NCBI GenBank assembly: GCA_902801255.1 | Contig: CADCHO010000002.1 | Coordinates: 1-64,000 of the forward strand | Direction: 5' to 3' | Length of the DNA: 64,000 nt | DNA from: an uncultured Eubacteriales bacterium | GTDB taxonomy: Bacteria > Bacillota > Clostridia > Peptostreptococcales > Anaerovoracaceae | In this document: positions 36,093-43,937 of the stretch, in pieces | Position numbering within the stretch: the stretch's first letter is position 1 | How the letters are laid out: each line of letters starts with the position of its first letter | The notes under the pieces: generated by a model | The model's input: only the letters and a program-made list of their open reading frames with translations | Database searches by the model: none | Told to the model about the DNA's origin: nothing | Position numbers and translations under genes: made by a program

Positions 36093-36122
36093 ATTATATA
36101 GTCCGCCGGGGAGCCCGTTCAA
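36093..36122 (-). promoter_or_regulatory. Promoter of the DMT transporter gene
   Basis: On the minus strand TTGAAC (36117-36122) and TATAAT (36093-36098) are spaced by 18 bp. A GGAGG/CCTCC hairpin follows in the leader at about 36068-36084. Confidence 0.65.
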
Positions 36123-36175
36123 GTCCGGGAACGCCTTAAAATATTGTAAAGTTGCACGTGGTAAATCAGGGTGGA

Positions 36176-36206
36176 TGTTATAATCTTATTCGTATAAATG
36201 GCGAAT
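36176..36206 (+). promoter_or_regulatory. Extended -10 promoter with inverted repeat ahead of the G3E GTPase genes
   Basis: TGTTATAAT (36176-36184) is an extended -10. At the predicted start lies an inverted repeat ATTCG (36188-36192), 9 bp, CGAAT (36202-36206), a possible operator. It does not match the usual Zur box closely. Confidence 0.5.
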
Positions 36207-36231
36207 TATGTCCAGAAGGAAGGCAGAACAA

Positions 36232-37332
36232 ATGGCAAAAGTAGACATTTTCTCCGGGTTTCTCGGAGCAGGTAAAACCACACTTATCAAGAAACTTATA
36301 TCCGAAGGTTATGAGACGAAAAATATAGTTCTGATCGAGAACGAATTCGGAGAGATCGGAGTCGACACAGGTTTCCTCAGAGAGTCCGGCGTCAAGATCA
36401 ATGAGATGGTAGCAGGATGCATCTGCTGCACTCTCGTAGGAGATTTCGGAAAGGCCCTGAACGAAGTGATCGAGCAGTACGATCCTGACAGGATCCTCAT
36501 TGAGCCGTCCGGAGTAGGCAAGCTGTCCGATGTTATAATCGCGGTCCAGGATCTTGAGAACGACAAAATTGAACTCAACGGCTTCACAACAGTAGTCGAT
36601 GCCAAGAGATATAAGATGTACATGGAGAACTTCGGCGAGTTCTTTGCTAATCAGGTAGAGCATGCAAGCTCGATTTTCCTTTCGCATCAGCAGGGAATGT
36701 CTTCTGCAGAACTCGACGACGTTGTGAATGATATAAGAACACTGAATAAAACAGCCCAGATCGTAACGACTGACTGGGATCAGCTCAGCGGAGCCAAGAT
36801 GCTCGAAGTCATGGAGTCCGACAAGACCCTGCATGCAGAGCTCGATAAGCTGAGAGAAGAAGCTTACGAAGAGCTCGAGGCGCATGAGCATGAGCACGAG
36901 CATGAACACGACGACGATGACGAACATGAGCATCATCACCACCACCATCATCACCACGATCACGATGACGAAGACGACGATGATGAAGATGAACATGAAC
37001 ATGAGCATGAGCATCATCATCACCATCATCATCACCATCATCACCACCATGGACACGATGCTGATGAGGTATTCGATGAGGTCGGAGCGCAGACCAGCAA
37101 CAAGTACACAAAAGCTGAGCTCGAGGAGATCATTGACAGCCTTGAGGAGTGCGGTGAAGTGCTCAGAGCAAAGGGCATCGTAGAAAATGCAGACGGCGGC
37201 TGGCTCGAGTTCGATTACGTTCCGGGTGAAGGCGAGGTAAGAGAGACCGAGGCGGAAGCAACCGGAATGATCGCTGTTATCGGTACAAGATTAAACAAGG
37301 AAAAACTCAGATCGCTCTTCAAGCTTGCGTAA
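36232..37332 (+). CDS. G3E (CobW/ZNG1-type) GTPase with histidine-rich metal-binding insert
   Basis: A 366-residue P-loop GTPase of the G3E family, metallochaperones that insert or deliver Zn2+, Ni2+ or Co2+. Walker A GFLGAGKTT lies at about 9-17, the CxCC metal motif at 63-66 (CICC), and a C-terminal CobW domain at about 285-366. Between them, residues 218-275 hold about 33 histidines alternating with Asp and Glu, which could store or hand over metal. The in-frame ATG at 36208 lacks a ribosome-binding site; AAGG lies 8 bp before 36232. A second G3E gene follows. Zinc or nickel specificity is not decided by sequence. Confidence 0.9.
   Translation: MAKVDIFSGFLGAGKTTLIKKLISEGYETKNIVLIENEFGEIGVDTGFLRESGVKINEMVAGCICCTLVGDFGKALNEVIEQYDPDRILIEPSGVGKLSDVIIAVQDLENDKIELNGFTTVVDAKRYKMYMENFGEFFANQVEHASSIFLSHQQGMSSAELDDVVNDIRTLNKTAQIVTTDWDQLSGAKMLEVMESDKTLHAELDKLREEAYEELEAHEHEHEHEHDDDDEHEHHHHHHHHHDHDDEDDDDEDEHEHEHEHHHHHHHHHHHHHGHDADEVFDEVGAQTSNKYTKAELEEIIDSLEECGEVLRAKGIVENADGGWLEFDYVPGEGEVRETEAEATGMIAVIGTRLNKEKLRSLFKLA
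36883..37056 (+). repeat. CAT/CAC-rich low-complexity stretch coding for the His-rich insert
   Basis: A run of His, Asp and Glu codons includes two long histidine tracts (nine and thirteen codons) with mixed CAT and CAC use. The mixing suggests selection for the protein property and not simple slippage alone. Confidence 0.85.
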
Positions 37333-37362
37333 AACAAAGAGAGAGCTAATACAAATACTGAA

Positions 37363-38304
37363 ATGAAAGAAATACCCGTATATCTTTTTACCGGATTCCT
37401 CGGAGCCGGTAAGACATCATTCATAAAGGAAACACTCGAGCACCACGAATTCGGAGACGACGGACGAACACTTCTGCTCATCTGTGAGAACGGAGAAGTG
37501 CAGTACGAGCCCGAAAAATTCGTAGGTCCGGGAGTCAGAGTGGAGCGCATCAAATCCGAAGCTGAGCTCAACGATGTGAACCTCGGCCGTATCAACAGGC
37601 AGGGAGGATTCGACCGCGTTGTTGTCGAGATGAACGGCATGTGGGAGAACCAGAAACTCTTCGCCGCAATGCCGCGAGGCTGGCTCATCGCGCAGGAGAT
37701 GGCTCTCTTCGACACCACTACCTTCATGATGTACAACAAGAATATGCGCCAGCTTTGCTTCAACAAGATGCAGACGGCAGACATGGTAGTGTTCAACCGC
37801 TGCGTAAAGGGCTTCGACAAGATGCCTTACCACAAGGAAGTCCGTATCGCGAACCGCAGCTCAATGATAGTTTACGAGTACGGAATCGACGATCTGGAAG
37901 TCGACGATATTGTGGATCCGCTGCCTTACGATATGAATGCATCCAAAATAAAGATCGAGGATGAATGGTACGCAGAATGGTATAGGGATATCAATGAGAA
38001 TGAAGATAATTATGACGGCAAGACTTTCGTCATAAAAGGAAGAGTCGCGCTGTCCGATGAGCTTCCGCAGGGGCAGTTCGCGTTCGGAAGACACGTGATG
38101 ACATGCTGCGAGGCTGACATACAGTTTGCAGGCCTCCTGGCATACTACTCCGGCGCAGAGAAACTGAGCGTGGGAGACTGGATCGAGATAACGGCTAAGG
38201 TGCGCTGCGAATACACAGAGGCATATAAAGAAAAAGGCCCTGTGCTGTATATAAAGAAGCTTGAAAGATGTGAAGCGTGCAATCCTGAGGTCGCGACATT
38301 CTGA
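37363..38304 (+). CDS. G3E-type GTPase fused to a TIGR03943/DUF1980-like domain
   Basis: A 313-residue protein. The first part is a CobW-type P-loop GTPase with Walker A TGFLGAGKTS (about 10-19), but the CxCC metal motif of the neighbour is missing and the usual N-K-x-D is replaced by a VFNRC segment. From about residue 210 a different domain begins: FVIKGRV, then FGRHVMTCCEADI (C248-C249) and a GDWIEITAKV strand, which resembles the C-terminal part of TIGR03943/YcgQ (DUF1980) proteins that partner with the YcgR permease in zinc-regulated loci. It lies 30 bp after the first G3E gene, so both probably serve one metal pathway. Confidence 0.78.
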   Translation: MKEIPVYLFTGFLGAGKTSFIKETLEHHEFGDDGRTLLLICENGEVQYEPEKFVGPGVRVERIKSEAELNDVNLGRINRQGGFDRVVVEMNGMWENQKLFAAMPRGWLIAQEMALFDTTTFMMYNKNMRQLCFNKMQTADMVVFNRCVKGFDKMPYHKEVRIANRSSMIVYEYGIDDLEVDDIVDPLPYDMNASKIKIEDEWYAEWYRDINENEDNYDGKTFVIKGRVALSDELPQGQFAFGRHVMTCCEADIQFAGLLAYYSGAEKLSVGDWIEITAKVRCEYTEAYKEKGPVLYIKKLERCEACNPEVATF

Positions 38305-38323
38305 TCATGGAAGGGAAAGAAAA

Positions 38324-39793
38324 ATGAAAAATCACAATACCGGGAAAAAGACAAGGAAACTGCTCAGCATGATAATGGCACTGGCTCTGACACTGAGCCT
38401 GGTGGCGGGGATCCTGCCGGCAGTCGATCCGGCATATGCCGCGTCAGAATTCACTTATCCGAGCCCGTTCAGCAATGCGGGCTATTCCACGTATTACCAC
38501 AACAGCAGGTTCGCGGGCAATCTCATCGTTAACGGTGTGGATATCTCAGACTGGCAGTCAAAGAACTGCAACTTTGCTTCTGCGAAAGCAGCAGGGGTAG
38601 ACTTTTCGATCATGAGAGTAACGTGGACATCGTACGGCAAGAGCAATCTGACATTGCATAATGATGACAACTTTGCAAGCCAGTATGCGAACGCCAAGGC
38701 GAATGGAGTCATGTGCGGAGTATACGTATTCTCACAGGCCCTGAACGCAACGGAGGGCTCTCAGGAAGCTGCTAATGCCATAAGGAGACTGCAGGAGCTC
38801 GGCATCGGTCCTAAGGATCTTGCTCTGCCTGTATATATGGATTATGAGTTTGCCGGTGGTGTGCTGGGAAGGATGCACGGCATCAAAGCCACAGCAGCGA
38901 CGAATGCCGCTGTAGCATTCTGCAACACTATCAAGGCGGCAGGCTACACTCCGGGAATATACGCAAACACCTCATTCTTCGGATCATATCTGGCTACCGG
39001 ACAGTTCGCGCCGGATGTCGATCTTTGGTGCGCCCAGTATTACAAGGTAAATCAGTCCGCGGTCAACTACAGCAAATGGCAGTACTCCAGCAGTACCAAA
39101 ATCGATGGCATGCTTTCTTACCTCGGGACTAAAGGCAAGATCGATGCTGATTTCTGGTATGTTAATCAGAACGTGGCAAAGAGTCCGACAGTTACAAAAA
39201 TAACCGGAAAAACGACGCTGAGTGTTGCAGATGCGAGGTCTCCTAAGTTCAAACTCTACAATGGAGGCACGCTCCTTAGGGAAGGTGTGGATTACATGGT
39301 CGGCGGCATAAGGAATAATGCGGTCGGCAACGGCTATGCATATATCAAAGGTATAGGCGGTTACGGCGGATATGCACTGATCCCGATCAGAATAGACGCG
39401 GCGACTTCGGGCAGCGACGATCAGGAGATAAACTGTGCAAATTATCTGACACCTGCCTCAGGCGCTTATTCAGCTTACCTGGATGTGCCTGCAGTTGCTG
39501 TAAAGGCGACCAAGATCAAGAAGCTCACAGGCAAAAAGAAGAAATTCTATATAAAGGTTCAGAAGAAAGCCAAGGCAAACGCGAGCGGATACGAGGTCAG
39601 GTACAGTCGAAATAATGACATGTCCGACAGCGTAACAAAGAACATAGGCAAGAAGTACAATAAGGTCAGTAAAAACATCAAGACCAATGCACGTAAAAGG
39701 TACTACTACGTTCAGGTCAGAACATACAAGGATTCCGGCGGAACAAGGTTCTACTCATCGTGGAGCAAGATCAAGAAAGTCTATGTAAAATAA
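38324..39793 (+). CDS. Secreted GH25 family lysozyme with C-terminal fibronectin-III-like domain
   Basis: A 489-residue exported muramidase that cleaves the MurNAc-GlcNAc bond. A signal peptide ends near AYA-AS (about 39-41). The GH25 barrel (about 68-300) has GVDISDWQ with catalytic-site Asp73, and MDYEF with Asp173 and Glu175. A linker and a lysine-rich C-terminal domain follow (about 405-489), whose SGYEVRYSRNNDM and YYYVQVRTYKDS strands look like a fibronectin type III or cell-wall-binding module. An in-frame start 63 bp upstream overlaps the previous gene and lacks a ribosome-binding site; AAGGG precedes 38324. Confidence 0.9.
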   Translation: MKNHNTGKKTRKLLSMIMALALTLSLVAGILPAVDPAYAASEFTYPSPFSNAGYSTYYHNSRFAGNLIVNGVDISDWQSKNCNFASAKAAGVDFSIMRVTWTSYGKSNLTLHNDDNFASQYANAKANGVMCGVYVFSQALNATEGSQEAANAIRRLQELGIGPKDLALPVYMDYEFAGGVLGRMHGIKATAATNAAVAFCNTIKAAGYTPGIYANTSFFGSYLATGQFAPDVDLWCAQYYKVNQSAVNYSKWQYSSSTKIDGMLSYLGTKGKIDADFWYVNQNVAKSPTVTKITGKTTLSVADARSPKFKLYNGGTLLREGVDYMVGGIRNNAVGNGYAYIKGIGGYGGYALIPIRIDAATSGSDDQEINCANYLTPASGAYSAYLDVPAVAVKATKIKKLTGKKKKFYIKVQKKAKANASGYEVRYSRNNDMSDSVTKNIGKKYNKVSKNIKTNARKRYYYVQVRTYKDSGGTRFYSSWSKIKKVYVK

Positions 39794-39843
39794 CCGGTAC
39801 CGCATCCATACCGGGATAGATAATTGATAGACAATTTAAGAGA

Positions 39844-39871
39844 AAAAAGGGAGGCTGCGACCTCCCTTTTT
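39844..39871. terminator. Strong bidirectional terminator after the lysozyme gene
   Basis: AAAAAGGGAGG (39844-39854) pairs perfectly with CCTCCCTTTTT (39861-39871) around CTGCGA. A smaller hairpin, CCGGTA (39794-39799) with TACCGG (39809-39814), precedes it. Confidence 0.95.
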
Positions 39872-40091
39872 ACTGCAATGAAAAAACGACTCTGTACAAG
39901 CTGAACCCCATCAACATGTGCATAGCCGTTTCTTCAAAGCACTATCTCATATCGAGTTTTTTTAAAAAGAGCTCTCCCCGTAGACCTGAGAGTCTTTCGT
40001 ATGTTGTCCGCAAACATGCTCTTCCGAGCTGAACTGACAGCCTGCAAAACAACATTTTGTTAACTACATTGTATTGAATGACAGAGGGCGA
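39872..40091. other. Intergenic stretch with no gene seen
   Basis: About 220 bp between the lysozyme terminator and the AraC promoter. I find no open reading frame with a ribosome-binding site, no tRNA and no strong repeat. It may hold regulator sites for the AraC gene. Confidence 0.4.
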
Positions 40092-40134
40092 TGTTATAAT
40101 ATTGTTTCGAATAATGTAACAAAATTACGAAACA
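40092..40134 (+). promoter_or_regulatory. Extended -10 promoter with an inverted repeat at the transcription start (araC-type gene)
   Basis: TGTTATAAT (40092-40100) is an extended -10 box. Around the predicted start, TGTTTCG (40103-40109) and CGAAACA (40128-40134) form a perfect 7-bp inverted repeat, extended inside by TAAT/ATTA. It is either an operator or a 5' mRNA hairpin. Confidence 0.55.
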
Positions 40135-40143
40135 GGACAAAAC

Positions 40144-40875
40144 ATGGCAGAAAAAAGAACAGCAAATCTGATATTGAGCCGCACGAGAAGAAATCAGATA
40201 TATCTTCCGTACACGCGCAAGAAACCGTACTTCGAGGCGATAGCGTCCGGCGACGATAACAGGATATCCGAACTGTCGCAGGAGAACTACGAGTACCCGA
40301 CTGCCCTGTACAACAGGTGCGGTTCGTACAGCGAGGCAATGGACAAAATGTATTATGAAGCGGTCGGTGCAGCCAACGAGATGTGTCTGATTGCAATACA
40401 GTCCGGTCTGCTGGACATGGTGGCTTACGACATACGTGATGAGTTCATCAAAGAGTTCGACAACGCGGTATCGCTTCCGGACATATACGACCTTGTCCAC
40501 GGCATGGCGCACAACTACGCTATAAAGATGAAGTATGTACTCAGGGAAAAGAGGCGCTCGCCAAGGCTCGTGCGCATGATGACATATATCGAGGAACATC
40601 TTACCGAAAAGATCGAGCTTGCCGACATTGCTGAATATGTGGGGATAAGCCGCACATACGCCTCAGCAGTGTTCAAGGAGGAGCTTGGCATTACGATCAG
40701 CGAGTTCATACTCAAGGAGCGTCTGCTCGAGGCCAAACGTATGCTGAGAGATACAGACCTGACGGTGGCCAGTATAGCCGACAGGCTCGCGTTCTGCTCA
40801 CAGAGTTACTTTACAAAGAATTTTACGGAAGCCGAGGGAATGACTCCCGTAGAATACCGCAGACAATTTGGATAA
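40144..40875 (+). CDS. AraC family transcriptional regulator
   Basis: A 243-residue regulator with a C-terminal AraC DNA-binding domain of two helix-turn-helix units (about 140-240): ELADIAEYVGISRTYASAVFK and TVASIADRLAFCSQSYFTKNF, followed by GMTPVEYRR, which is the family signature. The N-terminal 130 residues form a helical domain without a recognised ligand-binding fold. An inverted repeat at its own start suggests autoregulation. Downstream lies the Y-family polymerase with its three-copy upstream element; a regulatory link is possible but unproven. Confidence 0.93.
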   Translation: MAEKRTANLILSRTRRNQIYLPYTRKKPYFEAIASGDDNRISELSQENYEYPTALYNRCGSYSEAMDKMYYEAVGAANEMCLIAIQSGLLDMVAYDIRDEFIKEFDNAVSLPDIYDLVHGMAHNYAIKMKYVLREKRRSPRLVRMMTYIEEHLTEKIELADIAEYVGISRTYASAVFKEELGITISEFILKERLLEAKRMLRDTDLTVASIADRLAFCSQSYFTKNFTEAEGMTPVEYRRQFG

Positions 40876-40876
40876 G

Positions 40877-41043
40877 AACTTGAACGATTCGGATATGAAT
40901 AAGCGATTTGACAAGTTTTATGACTGCTGAGAATCTGTATGAGGCCAAAAACTTGTACAATTCGGGCAGTATCATCAGTTTTGACAAGTCGTTTCGGAAA
41001 AATAATTGTCAAATTAAGCAGAATGGACGAAATCGTACAAGTT
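40877..41043. repeat. Three copies of a 39-bp two-part element upstream of the Y-family polymerase
   Basis: The element is AACTTGnACrATTYSG-like (16 bp), exactly 14 bp, then TTTGACAA (plus G or T). Copies lie at 40877-40915, 40950-40988 (direct, offset 73 bp) and 41005-41043 (inverted). Both halves and the 14-bp spacing are kept while the spacer sequences differ. Within each copy ACTTG and CAAGT are inverted. Confidence 0.75.
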
Positions 41044-41070
41044 TTCCCGTCAAATATGATGTGAGTCAGA

Positions 41071-41084
41071 AGACAATATTGTCT
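41071..41084. promoter_or_regulatory. 14-bp perfect palindrome before the Y-family polymerase
   Basis: AGACAATATTGTCT lies 30 bp before the start codon at 41115. It could be an additional operator; it does not match the usual Firmicutes LexA box (GAAC-N4-GTTC type). Confidence 0.4.
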
Positions 41085-41114
41085 AAAAAACCTTTTTGCA
41101 TCCCGAATAAAAGC

Positions 41115-42503
41115 ATGGAGAAGACAATAGCAGGAAATTTTGAATATGAAAAATGGGAGCGATCGTACGTCTGTATTGATCTCAAGTCTTTTTATGCTTC
41201 GGTGGAATGCGTGGAGCGCGGACTCGATCCAATGACTACTGACCTTGTCGTAGCTGACCCGACGCGCGGTGACCGCACCATTTGTCTTGCGGTCTCACCT
41301 TCACTCAAGGCCAGGGGCGTCAGCGGCAGGGCCAGAGTGTTTGAGATCCCAAAGAGTTTCGAGTACATCATGGCTCCTCCGAGGATGAAGCTTTACATGG
41401 AGTACGCCGCAGAAATATACAAGATATATCTCGACTACATTGCGTCTGAAGACATGCATGTCTACTCGATAGATGAGGTCTTTTTCGATGTTACCGCTTA
41501 TCTGAAGAGATACGATATGGATCCGAAGCAGATGGCGGAGTTCCTGATGAGAGAAGTCTATGAGAGGATAGGAGTCAGAGCGACAGCAGGTGTCGGCCCG
41601 AATCTGTATCTTGCGAAGATAGCCATGGACATAATCGCCAAGCATGCGGAGGATTTCATCGGGGTACTCGATGAAGACGCATACAAGACTCAGCTGTGGG
41701 ATCATAAACCTCTTACCGATTTCTGGATGATAGGGCGGCAGACGGCTAAGAAGTTCGAGCGCATAGGAATTACGACTATGGGAGGAATAGCCGCGCTTGC
41801 CGCACGCGACGAGGATTGGTTCTACAAAACGTTCGGTATAAACGCCGAGCTCATGATCGATCACGCATACGGCATCGAAACGACTGAGATGTCAGACATC
41901 AAGGGATATAAGACTAAAAGCAACTCGCTCTCACACGGTCAGGTACTTATGAGGGACTACACGAATGAAGAAGGCCGGCTCATCATTAAGGAGATGACCG
42001 AACAGCTATGTCACGAGATGACTGATGCAGGCAAGGTAACGCCTAATGTTTCGATTGCGGTCGGTTACAGCAATGCCCTCCGCGTACCGATGGTGCATGG
42101 CTCTGTGTCGTTCGGTTATATGACAGACGCTGCCTCCGTAATAATGCCCGCAGTCGCAGATCTGTATGACAGCATCACCAACCATGAATATCCGGTCAGA
42201 AGGATATTCGTAAACTTCAATGACATAAAACTGCGTGAAGCTGACAAGCAGATGACACTGTTTGATCTCGTCGATGCAGAGGATGAAGAGGAAGGAAAGA
42301 CGAAGGGACAGATGCGGAAAGAGGGAATGTCCGATCCCGTATCGGAGACCCGGGCAAGACTCAAGCGTGATGCTGCCCTGCAGGAGGCTGTCAACTCGAT
42401 CAGAAAAAAGTACGGCAAGGATGCGATGATCAGAGGCATGGATCTCGAGGAGGCCGCGACCACCATAGAGAGAAATCACCAGGTGGGCGGTCACAAAGAA
42501 TGA
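41115..42503 (+). CDS. Y-family DNA polymerase (UmuC/DinB-like, UvrX type)
   Basis: A 462-residue translesion polymerase. The catalytic metal residues are visible: CIDLKSFYASVEC with D22 and the steric-gate region, and YSIDEVFFDV with D120-E121. The thumb/helix-hairpin-helix region follows at about 205-240, then a little-finger domain and an MTLFDL motif near the end that resembles a beta-clamp-binding peptide. The frame stays open upstream to 40908, but that part overlaps the three repeat elements and lacks a ribosome-binding site, so 41115 is preferred. The following gene encodes a YolD-like partner, as with SOS-induced YqjW/YqjX of Bacillus. Confidence 0.88.
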   Translation: MEKTIAGNFEYEKWERSYVCIDLKSFYASVECVERGLDPMTTDLVVADPTRGDRTICLAVSPSLKARGVSGRARVFEIPKSFEYIMAPPRMKLYMEYAAEIYKIYLDYIASEDMHVYSIDEVFFDVTAYLKRYDMDPKQMAEFLMREVYERIGVRATAGVGPNLYLAKIAMDIIAKHAEDFIGVLDEDAYKTQLWDHKPLTDFWMIGRQTAKKFERIGITTMGGIAALAARDEDWFYKTFGINAELMIDHAYGIETTEMSDIKGYKTKSNSLSHGQVLMRDYTNEEGRLIIKEMTEQLCHEMTDAGKVTPNVSIAVGYSNALRVPMVHGSVSFGYMTDAASVIMPAVADLYDSITNHEYPVRRIFVNFNDIKLREADKQMTLFDLVDAEDEEEGKTKGQMRKEGMSDPVSETRARLKRDAALQEAVNSIRKKYGKDAMIRGMDLEEAATTIERNHQVGGHKE

Positions 42504-42522
42504 TGTGAAGTGTGTGAAGATA

Positions 42523-42711
42523 ATGAAAGAAAACGACAAAAAATGTATAATAAAAAATGGCGGGCCATGGGAGCGGCCGGCATCGACCAGGCCTAAAATG
42601 CCGCGGGCACAAAGGGCTAAGCAGTTCGCTCCTTTTGACGCGCTGACCGGTCTGTCTGAAAGACTCAGGCAGGCTGAAGAAGAACATGAGAGGGAGCTTC
42701 AACGCAAATGA
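42523..42711 (+). CDS. YolD-like protein, partner of the Y-family polymerase
   Basis: A 62-residue protein whose core, MPRAQRAKQFAPFDALTGL, is the hallmark of the YolD-like family; these small proteins pair with UmuC-type polymerases and are thought to play a UmuD-like role. The remainder is an acidic/basic helix. The start is uncertain: GTG at 42505 or ATG at 42523, neither with a good ribosome-binding site, and translation is probably coupled to the polymerase. Its stop overlaps the arcA start by 4 bp (ATGA), so a DNA-repair pair and an arginine-breakdown gene share a transcript. Confidence 0.85.
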   Translation: MKENDKKCIIKNGGPWERPASTRPKMPRAQRAKQFAPFDALTGLSERLRQAEEEHERELQRK

Positions 42712-43928
42712 TAAAGGGAGTACACAATTACTCTGAGATAGGTAGACTCAACAAGGTGCTGCTTCACCGCATAGGCACAGAGGTTGACGGACTTGTTCCT
42801 GACAATTTTGCAAGGCTTCTGTTTGATGACATACCATATCTGAAGGTAGCACAGCAGGAGCATGACAGATTTGCCGAGATACTGAAGAAGAATGGCGTTG
42901 AGGTAGTATACTATGTAGATGAGGTGGCGAAGGCACTCGAAAGACCGGACATAAAAGACCGCTTCATCAGAGAGATGCTCGATCAGACCCGCTTTTCGTC
43001 GCGTGGAGTAAAAGAAGCCGTTTACGCGTATCTTATTGTTCTGAATCCGCGTCAGCTCGTCGAGAAAGTGATCGCGGGCATACGAAAAACCGAACTCACT
43101 GATTACAGATCAAGGACCCTCGCTGAAAAGATCGATGAGGCGTATCCGTTCTACATGGATCCTATGCCTAACATGTATTTCACGCGTGATCAGGGAGCCT
43201 GCATCGGCAATGGCATAAGCATACACCACATGAGTACGGCGACCAGAAGAAGAGAGAGCCTGCTGCTCAGATACATGTATGAATTCAACAGCGATTTTGC
43301 TCCTGCCGGGACAGAGAAATGGTACGATTATGACGATCCGTACAGTCTTGAGGGAGGAGACATACTTGTTCTCAGCAAGTACATTGTGGCTGTAGGCCTT
43401 TCCGAGAGAACGACAGCTGCAGGCATCGAAACATTGGCCAGGAACCTGCTTACCGGCTCGGATTTTAAAAAGGTGCTGGTGTTCAACATCCCAAAGAAGA
43501 GAGCGTTCATGCACCTGGATACAGTATTTACGATGGTGGACTACGACAAATTCTCGATCCACCCTGAAATAGAAGGTCCGCTCCAGCTCTACGAGCTCAG
43601 TCTCGGAGCAGGCGGAGACATACACTTAGATTCAATGACTGACGACCTTGCCTCCATTCTGGCAGGCGAGCTCGGCCTTCCGACCGTGAAGCTCATACGC
43701 TGCGGAGGAGACGACGCCATGGCAGCACAGAGAGAGCAGTGGAATGACGGATCCAACACTCTCTGCATTGCGCCGGGCAAGGTGATCACATACGAAAGAA
43801 ACTACGTTACAAACGATCTGCTTGACAGAAACGGCATAGAAGTGCTGACGATGCCAAGTTCGGAGCTTTCCCGGGGAAGGGGCGGCCCAAGATGCATGTC
43901 ATGCCCGGTCAACAGAGATGACTTATAG
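42708..43928 (+). CDS. arcA: Arginine deiminase
   Basis: A 406-residue guanidino-group-modifying enzyme that hydrolyses arginine to citrulline and ammonia. The catalytic cysteine is C396 in RGGPRCMSCP, and substrate-binding residues occur in NMYFTRDQGACIGNG, DPYSLEGGDILVL, and the FMHLDTVFTM histidine/aspartate region. Length is standard. It overlaps the YolD-like gene and is followed 10 bp later by ornithine carbamoyltransferase, so the pair forms the first two steps of the deiminase pathway. No carbamate kinase (arcC) or arginine/ornithine antiporter (arcD) is in the window. Confidence 0.97.
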   Translation: MIKGVHNYSEIGRLNKVLLHRIGTEVDGLVPDNFARLLFDDIPYLKVAQQEHDRFAEILKKNGVEVVYYVDEVAKALERPDIKDRFIREMLDQTRFSSRGVKEAVYAYLIVLNPRQLVEKVIAGIRKTELTDYRSRTLAEKIDEAYPFYMDPMPNMYFTRDQGACIGNGISIHHMSTATRRRESLLLRYMYEFNSDFAPAGTEKWYDYDDPYSLEGGDILVLSKYIVAVGLSERTTAAGIETLARNLLTGSDFKKVLVFNIPKKRAFMHLDTVFTMVDYDKFSIHPEIEGPLQLYELSLGAGGDIHLDSMTDDLASILAGELGLPTVKLIRCGGDDAMAAQREQWNDGSNTLCIAPGKVITYERNYVTNDLLDRNGIEVLTMPSSELSRGRGGPRCMSCPVNRDDL

Positions 43929-43937
43929 GAGGGGAAA

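Noticed and set aside
36105..36135. tRNA fragment
   Set aside because: GTTCAAGTCC recalls a T-arm, but no acceptor, D or anticodon arms are present, and the bases form the -35 region of the DMT promoter.
37084..37332. Frameshift or truncation in the His-rich GTPase
   Set aside because: The frame remains open after the low-complexity stretch and the CobW C-terminal domain is intact.
40908..41114. N-terminal extension of the Y-family polymerase
   Set aside because: The extra 69 codons overlap the repeated regulatory elements, resemble no polymerase N-terminus and lack a ribosome-binding site.
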